Positions 36,615 through 49,794 of a stretch of DNA of 64,000 nt are shown here, one piece after another (within the stretch, counting starts at the first letter, position 1; each line of letters begins with the position of its first letter). A model generated the notes under the pieces. It was not told the origin of the DNA and did no database searches. It saw nothing but the letters and a program-made list of their open reading frames with translations. A program made the translations under genes and the position numbers. The stretch is taken from positions 4,735,532 through 4,799,531 of the forward strand of contig CM022951.1 of assembly GCA_012931725.1 (NCBI GenBank). Reading direction: 5' to 3'. This stretch comes from Litsea cubeba (Eukaryota > Streptophyta > Magnoliopsida > Laurales > Lauraceae).

Positions 36615-39531
36615 TGTCACGTCCCCCGAACCTGATTAAAGAAATAACCGGATCCGGAGAGTGAATTTTAGGACTATTTAAAAATTTTGTCCTTTGGGCC
36701 CACAGATCGTAGTCCGCGGTGAGGATTTAATATTTCAAACCTCAAACCTCATGTGGTACAATACAAATAGAGTCCAAACAACTCTAGACATATGGAATCT
36801 CAAGCAATGGATAATAATCTCATTAAATTAACGTTTGAAAGAAAGAGAAACAGAACTAAAAAGTTAAGTAATTTATTACAATGGCCAACCCACTAAACAT
36901 GGCCAATCAAAGAAACAGAGTCAATGTAATATAAGGTTCGACGAGAGAAATAATGAATGAAAGATAATCTAATGAAACCAAGTGTATCTCTCTCGTGCCA
37001 GGAGTGATGACGCTACTCTACGTCATCGGCACGCCACTCTCGTGCCTCCTCTGCTGGTTGGAGATCCTCTGGGATCTCCTCACCTGCCTGCTCCTCGTAA
37101 TAGATGTATTCACCTAATGTGTCTGCACACCAAGGAACAAAGTCAACGACATGTTGAGCAATAGATATACAAAACATAATAAATACGACATGCATCAAGT
37201 GTAGAGTAATGACAAGTATAAGATCATATGAATACAAGAATATGAAGCTAAGCATAAAGCGAGATTAATATCTGGGAACAATCACAGAAATCCTAGCAAT
37301 CATCTAACAATAACCACTATCCATGCAAATGCAAGCAAGACAAGCAAGAGGGAGACTCCGAGGATGTCCTATGCCACCTCCCGGGGTACCAGTAACAATC
37401 CCCTTGGACTACTGATACCATAGTCCGGCTCCAGTGGGATCCTAGCTCCCTGTCCTGGGAATAGCAGCACGGTCCTAGCCCGCTCCCAGCTATTCAACGT
37501 CATGGACGCCGTCCTACGCCGACTGCCCACCCCGACAACCGGAGTAACCGATTCGTCATTAAATCCCAAACTGCAGATGGCCATGATATGCAAATAATAA
37601 TAAAGTGGTTTTGACTCATGGAAAGATAAGACAAGCAAGTCTGGCTAGTTCCAAGTACAAGACAAGTTCTTAGGGATTATCTCTTCCAGATCAATACAAG
37701 ACAAGCCACGTGATAATCCCCTTCATACTAGCCAGTCATGTTCATCAAAACAAGACACGGGTTCTTATGGTACACTCTAAGTCAAGCCCAAGTCCTATAT
37801 TCTATAAGAATTTATGTTTCATAATTAATTACGTGTTTTATGTCAAGAGAGTGTACAAGGAGAATGGTAACAACGGATACAATTTACAAGTCAAGGAAGA
37901 ATTACTATCCAATCCTAGGTACGTGGTGTCATCCCTGTATTCGACGTGTTCTAATAGAGTACATGTGGAAATTGAATCAATGATGCTTCTAGGGAAATCC
38001 CTTGGTGTACAATCATGTTAAGCATCGTTCAATCCAACTCCATATGCATTCGGTTACACCACGCGTAATACACAAATACCTAGACAACCCATCGAAGCAC
38101 ACCAAGCCACGTACTTCGATTTCAATCCCATTAATGGTCAAGTGAGAGTAAATTCATGGTTTCCAATATCTAAGGCCCAAACTTAGGTTACCAATCTCAT
38201 TTCCAATAAAACATGAGCTGGGTTAATAATCCAAGAATTTACATCACTTCCCGACCTCTGATTGTGATGAAACTAGAACCATTGGATTCTATGTCTCAAG
38301 GGCTTTCCAACGGTATATAGAACTCCAAATTCTGACGAACGGATCAAAAGTTATGATCATTCGAAGTGGACGTTGCTGTCTGCATAATGCAGTCTCGCTA
38401 TAGCGAGCCAAAGTCTCGCTATAGCGAGCCTGCTTGCTGCCTGAGCCCGGAATGAAGCAAATTAGGCCTGTTTTAAGGTATTTCCAATCCCATTCACCTA
38501 GGGGTCTATTCCCTTCATTCCTAAGCCTTTCTAGGGCATGTACCTGCATGAGAAGAGCCTCCATGCTCTCTATCTCTCAAACCACATTCCATTCCATTCA
38601 TCAAATCATATACAAGTAAAGTCCATTCAACCCATTTATCCAATTTGGCATATGTAATCCAATTAACCATGATAAGCTTGGAATTTAGGTATTCTAACAT
38701 GAAACATCATCAATCAAAGAAACAATACAGACATATATATTATGAAATGAATATCTACTTGCCTTAACCAAGACGAAGATTGGAAATGGGTGAAATTTGA
38801 GGAGAAGCTTTTCTACCCTCAAAATCACAATCTACCCCGATCAAACACAACCTAATACACCAAGGAGAAGAAAGAAAGAAAAAGAATCAAGATCGGACCT
38901 AAATCTAACCAAAAGAAAGACGACATAAAAGATGAAGTTATCGGAAACCTTACCAGGTTGATACCGGAAGCAAGAGGGAAACGCGAGGATGACTTCTAGC
39001 GGTTCAGATCTTCGAATAGAGTTTTCTAGGACTGAGATCTGTTTGAGAAAGGAAGAAGAAAAAGATGGCTGCGGTTCTCTCTTCCGTTGCAGAGAATAAA
39101 AGTTGGAATTAGGGTTAAAACATTGTTTAAGAAGACGATAGGAGAGGAAAAGACTGAATTGTCCTTTAAGTGGGTCCGGTGAAAGAATGGACCACTTGAA
39201 AGGTTTCTGATCGCTGGATCACGATAAGTCAAGAGACAAAAGTCATCAGAACGACGAAACCTTTCCAACGAACCCAAAAATCACGGCGTTTGGAATATTT
39301 CGGAAAAACACTCAATTTTTCCTAAATTGCAAACTACCCCCTTGCTATGATCAAACGAACTTGGAATCAAACGAAACTTCGCAGATACTATTCTAATGCT
39401 AAAAGAAACTCGCTCATGATCTAAACCCACTTAAATATCTAAAATACAATTAAATAAAATAATAACAAATTAAACGGGTCAACGGGCCGGGTTTTGGGCC
39501 CAACTGACCCAGTAAGGTCACGGACCTTACA
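36615..39531 (-). repeat. 3' LTR of the gypsy element
   Basis: On the plus strand it reads TGTCACGTCC to GGACCTTACA, 2917 bp. It carries about 110 bp (about 36925-37030) that the other LTR lacks. The 14-bp palindrome ctcgctatagcgag occurs in a 21-bp tandem pair (38391-38430) and only once in the other LTR. An inverted repeat (gtaaggtcacggaccttac) forms the U3 end. Confidence 0.95.
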
Positions 39532-39535
39532 ACTC

Positions 39536-42500
39536 TCACAAATAAAAAGAACATTTGGTCCCCCAAATGCCTAAACATACCTCATCTGGAAAAAGATAGG
39601 GGTACGCTTTCTGAATCTGCTCCTTCAGCTCCCACGTAGCTTCCTCCGGACTGTGGTTCTCCCACTGTACTTTGACCCATTGAATGGTCTTGGTACGCAA
39701 CACTACCTCCTTCGTGTCGATGATCTGCGCTGGACGCTCCACGTAGGTGACATCCGCCTGAAGCTGAAGTGGCTCATGCTGCAACACGTGGGTGGGATCG
39801 GGAATATACTTCCGAAGCATTGAGACATGAAATACGTCGTGCACGCCCGCTAACTCTGGCGGTAGCACTAGACGATAAGCCACGTCTCCAATCTTGCTCT
39901 TAATCTCAAATGGTCCCACAAACCTCTTGGCAAGCTTCCCTTTCTGCCCAAATCTGACAACACCTCTCATCGGAGACACTTTCAGGAAAACCATTTCTCC
40001 AACCTGGAATTCTAAAGGTCTCCGCCTCTTGTCTGCATAACTCTTCTGACGATCACGTGACTCCTTCATTCTCATCTGGACAACTCTGACCTTCTCACTG
40101 GAATCAGCAATCTCTGATGGGCCATGAAAACTCCGAACTCCAACTTCTTCCCAACATGCTGGGGTTCTACATCTCCTTCCGTACAATGCCTCCAATGGTG
40201 CCATACCAATACTTGAATGATAACTGTTATTGTAGGCAAACTCACATAGAGGCAAACTCTTATCCCAGCTCTCCTTGAAATCCAAAACACATGCTCGGAG
40301 GAGATCTTCCAATGTCTGGATTGTACGCTCTGACTGTCCATCTGTCTGAGGGTGGTAAGCTGTGCTGAACTTCAACTGAGTACCCATAGATGACTGGAAA
40401 GTAGACCAAAACCGAGAGACAAACTTAGTGTCTCGATCGGACACTATGGACTTAGGCACTCCATGCAACTTGACTATATTGTCCCTGTACATTTTAGTCA
40501 TCTTATCCATAAACTGTCCAGTCTTGAATGGCAAGAAATGGGCTGGTTTAGTCAATCCATCCACAATCACCCAAATAGCATCATTGCCTTTCTTGGTGTT
40601 CGGCAATCCCGACACCAAATCCATGGTGATATTCTCCCATTTCCATTGAGGAATCTCCAACGGGTGAAGTAAACCAGGAGGCTTCTTGTGCTCTGCCTTA
40701 ATCTGTTGACAAGTCATACATCTGGAGACAAATTCTGCAATCTCTTTCTTCATTTTCACCCACCAATAGTGATTCTTCAAATTCTGATACATCTTGGTAC
40801 TCCCTGGGTGAATAGAATATCTGGTGTGGTGCGCATCTGTCATCAATTTTGACTTAATATCTTGAACATCAGGCACACACAACCTATCCTTATAATACAA
40901 AACTCTCTCAATCAATCTGAACTCTGGCTTGTCATCCACATGATCAATGATTCTTTGAATTTCTGGATCATCATTCTGGCATTTCTTGATCCTGTTAACT
41001 ATCTCTGGCTCCCAAACTCCCATAGTAGCAACTAGGACCTTCTCATTAACTGGCCAGACTTCCACATCCATATCTCTGAATTGCTCCATCCATCTCCATT
41101 CAGGCATTATACATCCACTAAATGCTGCCTTTCTACTGAGAGCATCTGCTACCACATTCACTCTTCCAGGATGGTACTTGATTGGAAAATCATAATCCTT
41201 TATGTACTCCATCCATCTCCTCTGCCTGTTATTCAGATCACCCTGTGTAAACAGGTATTGCAGACTCTTGTATCTGTATGCACCTCAAACCTCTCCCCAT
41301 ACAAATAGTGCCTCTACAACTTCAATGCAAACACCACTGCTTCTAACTCCAAGTCATGTGTGGCATACTTTTTCTCATGATCTTTCAATTGTCTCGATCC
41401 ATATGCTATCACCTTGTCGTGCTGCATGAGAACACATCCCAATCCTACTCCTGATGCATCTGTGAAAATCACAAATCCTCCACTTCCAGCGGGTAAGGCA
41501 AGTATGGGTGATGTAGTCAATCTAGTCTTTAGCTCTTGGAAACTCTTTTCACACCCCTCCGTCCACACAGACGGAATATCATTCCTCGTCAACTTAGTCA
41601 ACGGGGATGCGATGGTAGCGAATCGTTTCACAAACCTTCTGTAGTAACCTGCAAGTCCAAGGAAACTACGAATCTCCGCTACATTCCGCGGGCTACTCCA
41701 ATTAACAACTGCTGCAATCTTCTTGGGATCCACTGTCAGTCCTTCCTTAGAGATTATATGGCCCCAAAATGCCACTTGTTCCAACCAAAACTCACATTTG
41801 CTCAACTTTGCATACAGTTGGTTATCCCTCAAAAGCTGTAAAGAAGTTCTCAACTGATGCTCATGCTCCTCCTTAGTCTTCGAGTATACCAAAACATCAT
41901 CTATGAAGACTACCACAAACTGATCCAAGAAAGGAGCAAATGCCTTGTTCATCAATGCCATAAAAACTGCTGGAGCATTAGCAAATCCAAAAGGCATCAC
42001 TAGAAACTCAAAATGTCCATATCTCGTCCGGAATGCAGTCTTAGGAACATCTTCCTTTCTGACTCGCAACTGATGATAACCAGAACGCAGATCTATCTTC
42101 GAAAAGAATTGGGCTCCCTGCAACTGATCGAATAGCTCATCGATCCTCGGTAACGGGTACTTGTTCTTAACAGTCATCTGGTTCAACTGTCTGTAATCAA
42201 TACACATCCTCATAGTCCCGTCCTTCTTCTTCACAAATATCATCGGAGCTCCCCACGGTGAAACGCTATGCCTGATAAAACCCTTATCCAACAGATCTCC
42301 AATCTGAGTTTTTAACTCTTTCAATTCTGCTGGTGCCATCCTATACGGGGCCTTTGAAATAGGTGCTGTCCCTGGCTGTAATTCAATCGTGAAATCCAAC
42401 TCACGAACAGGTGGCAATCCAGGAATCTCCTCCGGAAACACATCCGGGAATTCTCGCACCACTGGAATCTCATCAACAGTCTTGGATTCCTTGTCTTCTG

Positions 42501-42783
42501 CAATAAATGCGATAAAACCTTCACAACCGCTCCTCATCAGTCGCTCTGCCTTCAATGCAGAACTCATCCGAGTGGAGATGTGCTTTTCAGCTCCAATAAA
42601 CTCAACACTACGATCTGCACTCTGCAACTTCACAGTCTTATTAAAACAATCTAACACTGCTCGGTTCTTAGCTAACCAATCCATACCGAGTATCACATCA
42701 AACTCCGCCATCGGTAAGATGATCAAACTGACAGTCAGCTTAACTTCCTCAATCTGAATACTACACCTAGGGTAGATGACATT
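39536..42783 (-). pseudogene. Ty3/gypsy pol polyprotein (RT, RNase H, integrase, chromodomain)
   Basis: The upstream frame (complement of 41314-42726) starts within the protease tail (DVILGMDWLA). It has reverse transcriptase blocks KKKDGTMRMCIDYRQLN and FIDDVLVYSK (catalytic Asp pair near residues 276-277), then RNase H (FTDASGVGLG). The downstream frame (complement of 39536-41212) has the integrase H2C2 zinc finger (His128, His135, Cys165, Cys168), catalytic residues Asp198, Asp259 and Glu295, and a chromodomain-like end (VQWENHSPEEATWELKE). The frames are separated by an amber stop at 41314-41316 in place of a Trp codon, and by a one-base loss near 41265. The frame also continues upstream to about 42783 before joining unrelated leader. 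The stop codon is 4 bp from the 3' LTR. Confidence 0.9.
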
Positions 42784-42947
42784 ACTGCAAAATATTCAAG
42801 GTTAGATCCTATATGCCCTAAGCTAACACCTATATGCCCCAAGCTAACATCACAATGCTAGAAACAAAACTAAGAGATCAACCTACTGACTAACGAAATC
42901 CTCACACGCGTCCTACGATTTCTACAATTTTTACCTTGAGAAACCAA

Positions 42948-42964
42948 CCACTGCTCTGATACCA
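42948..42964 (-). promoter_or_regulatory. Primer-binding site (initiator-Met tRNA)
   Basis: On the minus strand this reads tggtatcagagcagtgg, complementary to the 3' end of plant initiator methionine tRNA. It starts 3 bases inside the 5' LTR border at 42968. It fixes the element's orientation as minus. Confidence 0.95.
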
Positions 42965-45900
42965 ATCTGTCACGTCCCCCGAACCTGATTAAAGAAATAA
43001 CCGGATCCGGAGAGTGAATTTTAGGACTATTTAAAAATTTTGTCCTTTGGGCCCACGGATCGTAGTCCGCGGTGAGGATTTAATATTTCAAACCTCGAAC
43101 CTCATGTGGTACAATACAAATAGAGTCCAAACAACTCTAGGCATATGGAATCTCAAGCGATGGATAATAATCTCATTAAATTAACGTTTGAAAGAAAGAG
43201 AAACAGAACTAAAAAGTTAAGTAATTTATTACAATGGCCAACCCACTAAACATGGCCAATCAAAGAAACAGAGTCGGTACGCCACTCTCGTGCCTCCTCT
43301 GCTGGTTGGAGATCCTCTGGGATCTCCTCACCTGCCTGCTCCTCGTAATAGATGTATTCACCTGTTGCGTCTGCACACCAAGGAACAAAGTCAACGACAT
43401 GTTGAGCAATAGATATACAAAACATAATAAATACGACATGCATCAAGTGTAGAGTAATGACAAGTATAAGATCATATGAATACAAGAATATGAAGCTAAG
43501 CATAAAGCGAGATTAATATCTGGGAACAATCACAGAAATCCTAGCAATCATCTAACAATAACCACTATCCATGCAAATGCAAGCAAGACAAGCAAGAGGG
43601 AGACTCCGAGGATGTCCTATGCCACCTCCCGGGGTACCAGTAACAATCCCCTTGGACTACTGATACCATAGTCCGGCTCCAGTGGGATCCTAGCTCCCTG
43701 TCCTGGGAATAGCAGCACGGTCCTAGCCCGCTCCCAGCTATTCAACGTCATGGACGCCGTCCTACGCCGACTGCCCACCCCGACAACCGGAGTAACCGAT
43801 TCGTCATTAAATCCCAAACTGCAGATGGCCATGATATGCAAATAATAATAAAGTGGTTTTGACTCATGGAAAGATAAGACAAGCAAGTCTGGCTAGTTCC
43901 AAGTACAAGACAAGTTCTTAGGGATTATCTCTTCCAGATCAATACAAGACAAGCCACGTGATAATCCCCTTCATACTAGCCAGTCATGTTCATCAAAACA
44001 AGACACGGGTTCTTATGGTACACTCTAAGTCAAGCCCAAGTCCTATATTCTATAAGAATTTATGTTTCATAATTAATTACGTGTTTTATGTCAAGAGAGT
44101 GTACAAGGAGAATGGTAACAACGGATACAATTTACAAGTCAAGGAAGAATTACTATCCAATCCTAGGTACGTGGTGTCATCCCTGTATTCGACGTGTTCT
44201 AATAGAGTACATGTGGAAATTGAATCAATGATGCTTCTAGGGAAATCCCTTGGTATACAATCATGTTAAGCATCGTTCAATCCAACTCCATATGCATTCG
44301 GTTACACCACGCGTAATACACAAATACCTAGACAACCCATCGAAGCACACCAAGCCACGTACTTCGATTTCAATCCCATTAATGGTCAAGTGAGAGTAAA
44401 TTCATGGTTTCCAAAATCTAAGGCCCAAACTTAGGTTACCAGTCTCATTTCCAATAAAACATGAGCTGGGTTAATAATCCAAGAATTTACATCACTTCCC
44501 GACCTCTGATTGTGATGAAATAGAACCATTGGATTCTATGTCTCAAGGGCTTTCCAACGGTATATAGAACTCCAAATTCTGACGAACGGATCAAAAGTTA
44601 TGATCATTCGAAGTGGACGTTGCTGTCTGCACAATGCAGTCTCGCTATAGCGAGCCTGCTTACTGCCTGAGCCCGGAATGAAGCAAATTAGGCCTGTTTT
44701 AAGGTATTTCCAATCCCATTCACCTAGGGGTCCATTCCCTTCATTCCTAAGCCTTTCTAGGGCATGTACCTGCATGAGAAGAGCCTCCATGCTCTCTATC
44801 TCTCAAACCACATTCCATTCCATTCATCAAATCATATACAAGTAAAGTCCATTCAACCCATTTATCCAATTTGGCATATGTAATCCAATTAAGCATGACA
44901 AGCTTGGAATTTAGGTATTCTAACATGAAACATCATCAATCAAAGAAACAATACAGACATATATATTATGAAATGAATATCTACTTGCCTTAACCAAGAC
45001 GAAGATTGGAAATGGGTGAAATTTGAGGAGAAGCTTTTCTACCCTCAAAATCACAATCTACCCCGATCAAACAAAACCTAATACACCAAGGAGAAGAAAG
45101 AAAGAAAAAGAATCAAGATCGGACCTAAATCTAACCAAAAGAAAGACGACATAGAAGATGAAGTTATCGGAAACCTTACCAGGTTGATACCGGAAGCAAG
45201 AGGGAAATGCGAGGATGACTTCTAGTGGTTCAGATCTTCGAATAGAGTTTTCTAGGACTGAGATCTGGTTTGAGAAAGGAAGAAGAAAAAGATGGCTGCG
45301 GTTCTCTCTTCCGTTCCTGTTGACACCAAAAATGTCACTTTGCCTCTTCAAGATCCAAAGAGCTACATGAAGTCGCAATCTGCCATAAATAGGCAATGCT
45401 GCTTCCAAAAATCAAATCTTGTCAGAATCAAACAAAAACTGCAAGATTCTTCCAGACAGCCAAAAGAGGAGTACACAAGAAGTTTCGGGCCATTTCAAAA
45501 TCATTTGGCCTAACTTCGCTTCTCCGACAGCCGAAAAGGAGCTCTCGGCGGCAAAAGCTCTCCGGGACCATGGTTCCCAAGACAGAGCCTATGGATCATC
45601 TTAAAATGACTCCAATAGGTTCCCTGTCAAATTTCAAGTCAATCGGACATCGGTTGACCGCACATCAAACCGCGACATCTTCATCGCGACAAAAAGCAAG
45701 TCTACAGGTGATAGGACCCCAAACGGCTTCAAAACTCAAACAAAAGCCTATGGTTGGTCTTATTTATTGCTCAGGAGGCTTCACACCAAATTTCAGGTCA
45801 TTCCGACATCGTTTGTCCCAGTTTCAGCTTCTGACGGAAAATCGGCAGCTCTGCGCGACAAAGTCTTCGGCTTTCTCAGGAAATTGGAAACTTTGCAAAA

Positions 45901-46044
45901 TAAAATGCAAGGATTCTCATCAGGTTTCCTACAAAGAAATCAGGCCAATAAATGGTCAAAATGTCAAGGAAAAGTACAGAAGAAAAAAGAATCAAAAAAC
46001 AGCAAAAACGGACGCAAAACGGGACACGAAAGGGGGAAAACCCC

Positions 46045-46142
46045 CCCAGGGTCGCAGACCCCTGCGACCCTGGCCCAGGGTCGCAGGCCCCTGCGACCCT
46101 GGGCCAGGGTCGCCGGCGACCTTGGAACCCGGGGTCGCCGGG
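46045..46142. repeat. GC-rich hairpin repeats in the nested LTR
   Basis: About three units of 29-30 bp built on cccagggtcgcag and ctgcgaccctgg. Each unit can fold back on itself because its two halves are inverted copies. Confidence 0.8.
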
Positions 46143-47305
46143 AAAGCCCCGGAAACCCCGGTTTTCGCCGTTTTTTTCGCGATTCGAGGAGCCCAGCCTC
46201 TGGTACTTTCCAAAATTCATGCTTTTGAGACACCAAGTCCTCTGACATCCGTCCAAAACACGGGTAAATCATCAAGAGTATCGAAGACAGTATTGATCGC
46301 CACCCGGTCAACCAAAAAAGTATGCTTTCTACCCGACCGATCGAGAAATCGACAGGACAGATGGCACCGACCCGCTGTTGGCAACAAACACCTGAAATTA
46401 CATGGTCATCTGATGTCGATCTACATGAAGATCCATCGATGATCATCGACAGAAGAATTCCAAAAGACGTGGCACGGCCCGCGACTCTTCAGCTGCTCGG
46501 CGACCACTTAATGCGATTAATTGACTAACTTTATTACAGTCATTAATCCATTTCTTTGGACGGCCCAATCAGAAGCAAGCATTCGGGAGTTACAAGTCAA
46601 GAAATTCATGGCATTTAACCCATGAAACTCCTCCCATCATGGCGATTAAAGGCGATTAAATGCCCTCAATCTCCTCCGGCCAATCAGAAGCCAAGAAAAA
46701 GGAGTTATAAAATAAACAATTCAATTTTGTAACTCCTCCCATTATGCGGCTTAATGACAATAAAAGCCCATAAACCCACCTAAAAGGCTACCTAAAAGCC
46801 TATAAATAGGAGGGCTCTCCAAGAAGAAAAAAGGGAATCAACAGACAACGAAAATCACAGACAGAAGCACAGAAATCCAGAGAAAGTAAAAGAGAGAAAA
46901 CTCTGCGGAAGTTCTACACCGGCCACCGCAACAAGGTGACAAAAGTCCCTTGGGGGGTACCCCCCCCCCCAAGGTCCTTGCCTTCTCCTCCTGCCTCCAA
47001 TGGTTTAGATATGGCTTTTCAGCCCGTCTACTCGGTTTTTCATTGGACATAGGACCTTCTTTTGGTCTTTGTCCTCTAAAAACCCGAGGTTATAGCCAAG
47101 CCAAGCGAATCAATAGCATCCTCTGTTCTCATCTGCATGGATGATGGCGAAGCCCACATATGGCTTGCGACCGTCAATCTAAACGAGTCCCCCACAATCT
47201 CCTGAGAAGTTAGATCCTCCTTTTCTTGCTTTTCATTGTAGTTTGTATTTTTTCAAAAGACACAAAAATCACAATTCTTGTCTTTCATTGTTGATAAGGA
47301 TTGTA

Positions 47306-47385
47306 AATCGGCTATAAACGCCAAAATCGGCTATAAACGCCAAAAATCGGCTATAAACGCCAAAATCGGCTATAAATGCCAAAAA
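47306..47385. repeat. 19-bp tandem repeat, four copies
   Basis: The unit aatcggctataaacgccaa is repeated four times with small changes, in the U5-like part of the nested LTR. Confidence 0.85.
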
Positions 47386-48112
47386 AATCGCCTTTCACGG
47401 CAAACTAAGAAAAATGTCTCTTTTCTTAAATATATGTGCAATGGAAAACTTGAAAGAAGTTGATTTCCTTTTTACTTGCGAAGGTTGATCTCCGGATCAC
47501 CACTTGCAATTCCAAGTAAAAATAGAAAATCTGGCACACCCACAAAAAAAGAAATGTTGATCCACGCCCCCCTTTGCCCCCCGGTTACGAAAGGGTCGGA
47601 ACCAAACGGACTCCCACGTCCGCCGACCTCGGTAGGAGCCCGGGGCATCCGGGAGCGCGGTCCATCAGTTGCAGAGAATAAAAGTTGGAATTAGGGTTAA
47701 AACATTGTTTAAGAAGACAATAGAGAGGAAAAGACCGAATTGTCCTTTAAGTGGGTCCGGTGAAAGAATGGACCACTTGAAAGGTTTCTGATCGCTGGAT
47801 CGCGATAAGTCAAGAGACAAAAGTCATCAGAACGACGAGACCTTTCCAACGAACCCAAAAATCACGGCGTTTGGAATATTTTGGAAAAACACTCAATTTT
47901 TCCTAAATTGCAAACTACCCCCCTGCTATGATCAAACGAACTCGGAATCAAACGAAACTTCGCAGATACTATTCTAATGCTAAAAGAAACTCGCTCATGA
48001 TCTAAACCCACTTAAATATCTAAAATACAATTAAATAAAATAATAACAAATTAAACGGGTCAACGGGCCGGGTTTTGGGCCCAACTGACCCAGTAAGGTC
48101 ACGGACCTTACA

Positions 48113-48690
48113 TTAGTGTTGGTAATGGCAGAAGAAGGATTAGGGTCTGGATCTAAGGGGTGGTTGAGCTTGATCATTGTGAAAGAGAGAAGAAGATGAA
48201 GAAGAACGAAAAGGGGAAAAAGGGTTTTGGGACTTTTTAAAGTAAAAGGAGCAGGGATATCCCTTCTCCCATCCATTACCCACTTCTCTCTCTCTCTAAT
48301 ATAATCACCATCATCTATTTCTATTGTACATATACATTGCAGAGAAAAAAAGAAGGAAAATGGTGGGGGAGGTGTACAAATTGAGCCCCTCTATGGAGTA
48401 CAAATTGCTGACTGGTGCACTTGGATGATGGATCTGGACAATCTTTTTAGTTGATAACTTTGTTTTAGTGCCTAGGTTTGCTTAGGAAGAAGTTCGCCGC
48501 CTTTTCCAATGAAGCTAGAGAAGTTCCCGTCTCTTCTTCTTCATTAGTGATGGTAATGGCAGAAGAAGGATTAGGGTCTGGATCTAAGGGGTGGTTAAGC
48601 TTGATCATTGTGAAAGAGAGAAGAAGATGAAGAACGAAAAGGGGAAAAAGGGTTTTGGGACTTTTTAAAGTATAAGGAGCAGGGATATCT
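48113..48690 (+). repeat. 0.43-kb tandem array, remainder of unit 2 and unit 3
   Basis: After the gypsy target duplication the interrupted unit continues (ggtaatggcagaagaagg) to about 48257. A third unit follows to about 48690, ending in ggagcagggatatct. Together with 35888-36614 this gives about three units that were contiguous before the retrotransposon inserted. Confidence 0.85.
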
Positions 48691-49562
48691 CTGCTCAGAG
48701 GGAAAATAAAAAAAAAATAACCAAACAGAGCTCCTGTGATCACTATGGTCTTTATAAGACATTGATGGCGTTTTTTGGCTTTGACAAGTCTAAGGGGATT
48801 TTTCTGGTTAAATCCTCTAATATATATCATAAGCAACCCACTGACTAGGGACTGCACTGGAACCCGGAAATTAACCATTTCTAAATAACGGTTCTGGTCT
48901 CGATTTTGACTCGAAACCACTTTTGTTGGTTCCAGACCCGGTTCCAATCGTATAATCCAGATCCGGAATCGGATCCACCTAGAGGACTGGATCTAGTTCC
49001 AAGATTGGGTCTAACTTTCCTTCAATTTTTTAATTTTTTTCTTAAAATAAGTATATCATTCAACTTATAATAATGCATCAAGTTACCACCTCAAGCATTA
49101 CACATAAAAATGTCCAAAATAAAGTTTATTTTGAGGTACAGTTTGCAATATTAAAGACTCATATGACGGATCTCGGGTCCACGGGTAGGAACCTATAAGG
49201 ACCCAAAACCTGACCCATTAATCAATTGAAACCTAAATCAGGTTCCGAACCCGTATCCTTTTATGAATCGGGACTTAAAATAGGTTCCAAACTCGGTTTT
49301 ATTCGGATCGAAACTTTCGGGTAATCGAATAATCGAATACTCATTTGCAACCATATCGTTTACCCATCCCATCATTTGTCTCCATGTACATGGGACCCAT
49401 TAAATCAAACCCATCCACCTTTCTATGGAGCCCACTATCATTGCACTATTTACACGATTCCACTGTCATTGTACACAAAACATATTTCTTGGTCCAATCC
49501 ATATGATCCAGATCCATATTGAGGCCCACCATAACAGACCCATCTCCAATTCAAAGTAAGGC
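48691..49562. other. Region upstream of the oxidoreductase gene; possible MITE
   Basis: At 48794-48817 a 24-bp imperfect palindrome (ggggatttttctggttaaat...) resembles a MULE terminus. From about 48846 to 49355 the sequence repeats words such as acccggttcca and ggatctagttcca, as in the hAT MITE at 62615. Its left start (tagggactgcactgg) and right end (catttgcaacca) are weakly inverted, but no target duplication was found. No gene was seen. Confidence 0.45.
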
Positions 49563-49583
49563 CCAATAAGAGCCCTATAAAAA
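49563..49583 (+). promoter_or_regulatory. Oxidoreductase core promoter: CCAAT and TATA box
   Basis: ccaat at 49563-49567 is followed by tataaaaa at about 49576-49583, 212 bp before the start codon. GGCCCA-type site II motifs occur at about 49524 and 49560. The leader (about 49610-49794) is CT-rich, as in many plant housekeeping genes. The start of transcription is inferred only. Confidence 0.6.
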
Positions 49584-49794
49584 TGGGTCGGGTCAGGTCA
49601 GGCACCCTCACTAATCAACCCAACCCATACTCACAACTCAGAAGTCACCACAAAAATATCATATTCCACAGTTCCCAAAATCAGGATTTCATTTCTCTCT
49701 CTATACTCTCTAGTCTCTACTCCTTCAAAATCAAACCCCATCGTCCAAATCCTACCCTCAGAACCGATCTCGACCGCCCGTTTCCCATCAAGAG

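Larger units (their letters stand above)
45318..47667 (+). repeat. Solo LTR of a second family, nested in the gypsy LTR
   Basis: It begins TGTTGACACC and ends GGTCCATCA (TG...CA), is 2350 bp long and interrupts the gypsy LTR at cttccgtt/gcagag. Flanking 5-mers are gttcc (45313-45317) and gttgc (47668-47672), a target duplication with one mismatch. A TATA box (tataaatagg) at 46801-46810 is followed by sequence typical of an R-U5 region, giving plus orientation. No pol sequence is present. Overlapping open frames of up to 348 codons on both strands at 45.4-46.5 kb reflect high GC content and show no protein family. Confidence 0.85.
36615..48112 (-). mobile_element. Ty3/gypsy chromovirus (Tekay/Del-like), gag-less
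   Basis: Two LTRs (36615-39531 and 42968-48112) flank an internal region of only 3.4 kb transcribed on the minus strand. The ends are TG...CA, and a 5-bp target-site duplication, ttagt, lies at 36610-36614 and 48113-48117. The primer-binding site next to the right LTR matches the initiator-Met tRNA 3' end. The pol order is protease remnant, reverse transcriptase, RNase H, integrase, chromodomain, which is the Ty3/gypsy chromovirus order. Long LTRs and a C-terminal chromodomain-like tail fit the Tekay/Del lineage. Gag and most of the protease are missing, so it could only have moved with help. LTR differences are few outside indels, suggesting a young insertion. Confidence 0.95.
42968..48112 (-). 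repeat. 5' LTR of the gypsy element, expanded by a nested insertion
   Basis: It aligns with the 2917-bp partner along its whole length but is 5145 bp long. The excess is a 2350-bp insertion at 45318-47667 plus its 5-bp target copy, offset by a deletion of about 110 bp near 43273. Outside these indels the two LTRs differ only by scattered, mostly transition, substitutions. Confidence 0.95.

Noticed and set aside
45396..46442. 348-codon open frame with overlapping frames on both strands
   Set aside because: It lies wholly inside the nested solo LTR; high GC content and hairpin repeats explain the lack of stops, and the translation shows no family motif.
48846..49355. hAT MITE like that at 62615
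   Set aside because: Interior word usage is similar, but ends match poorly and no 8-bp duplication could be found; left as a note in the regional entry.
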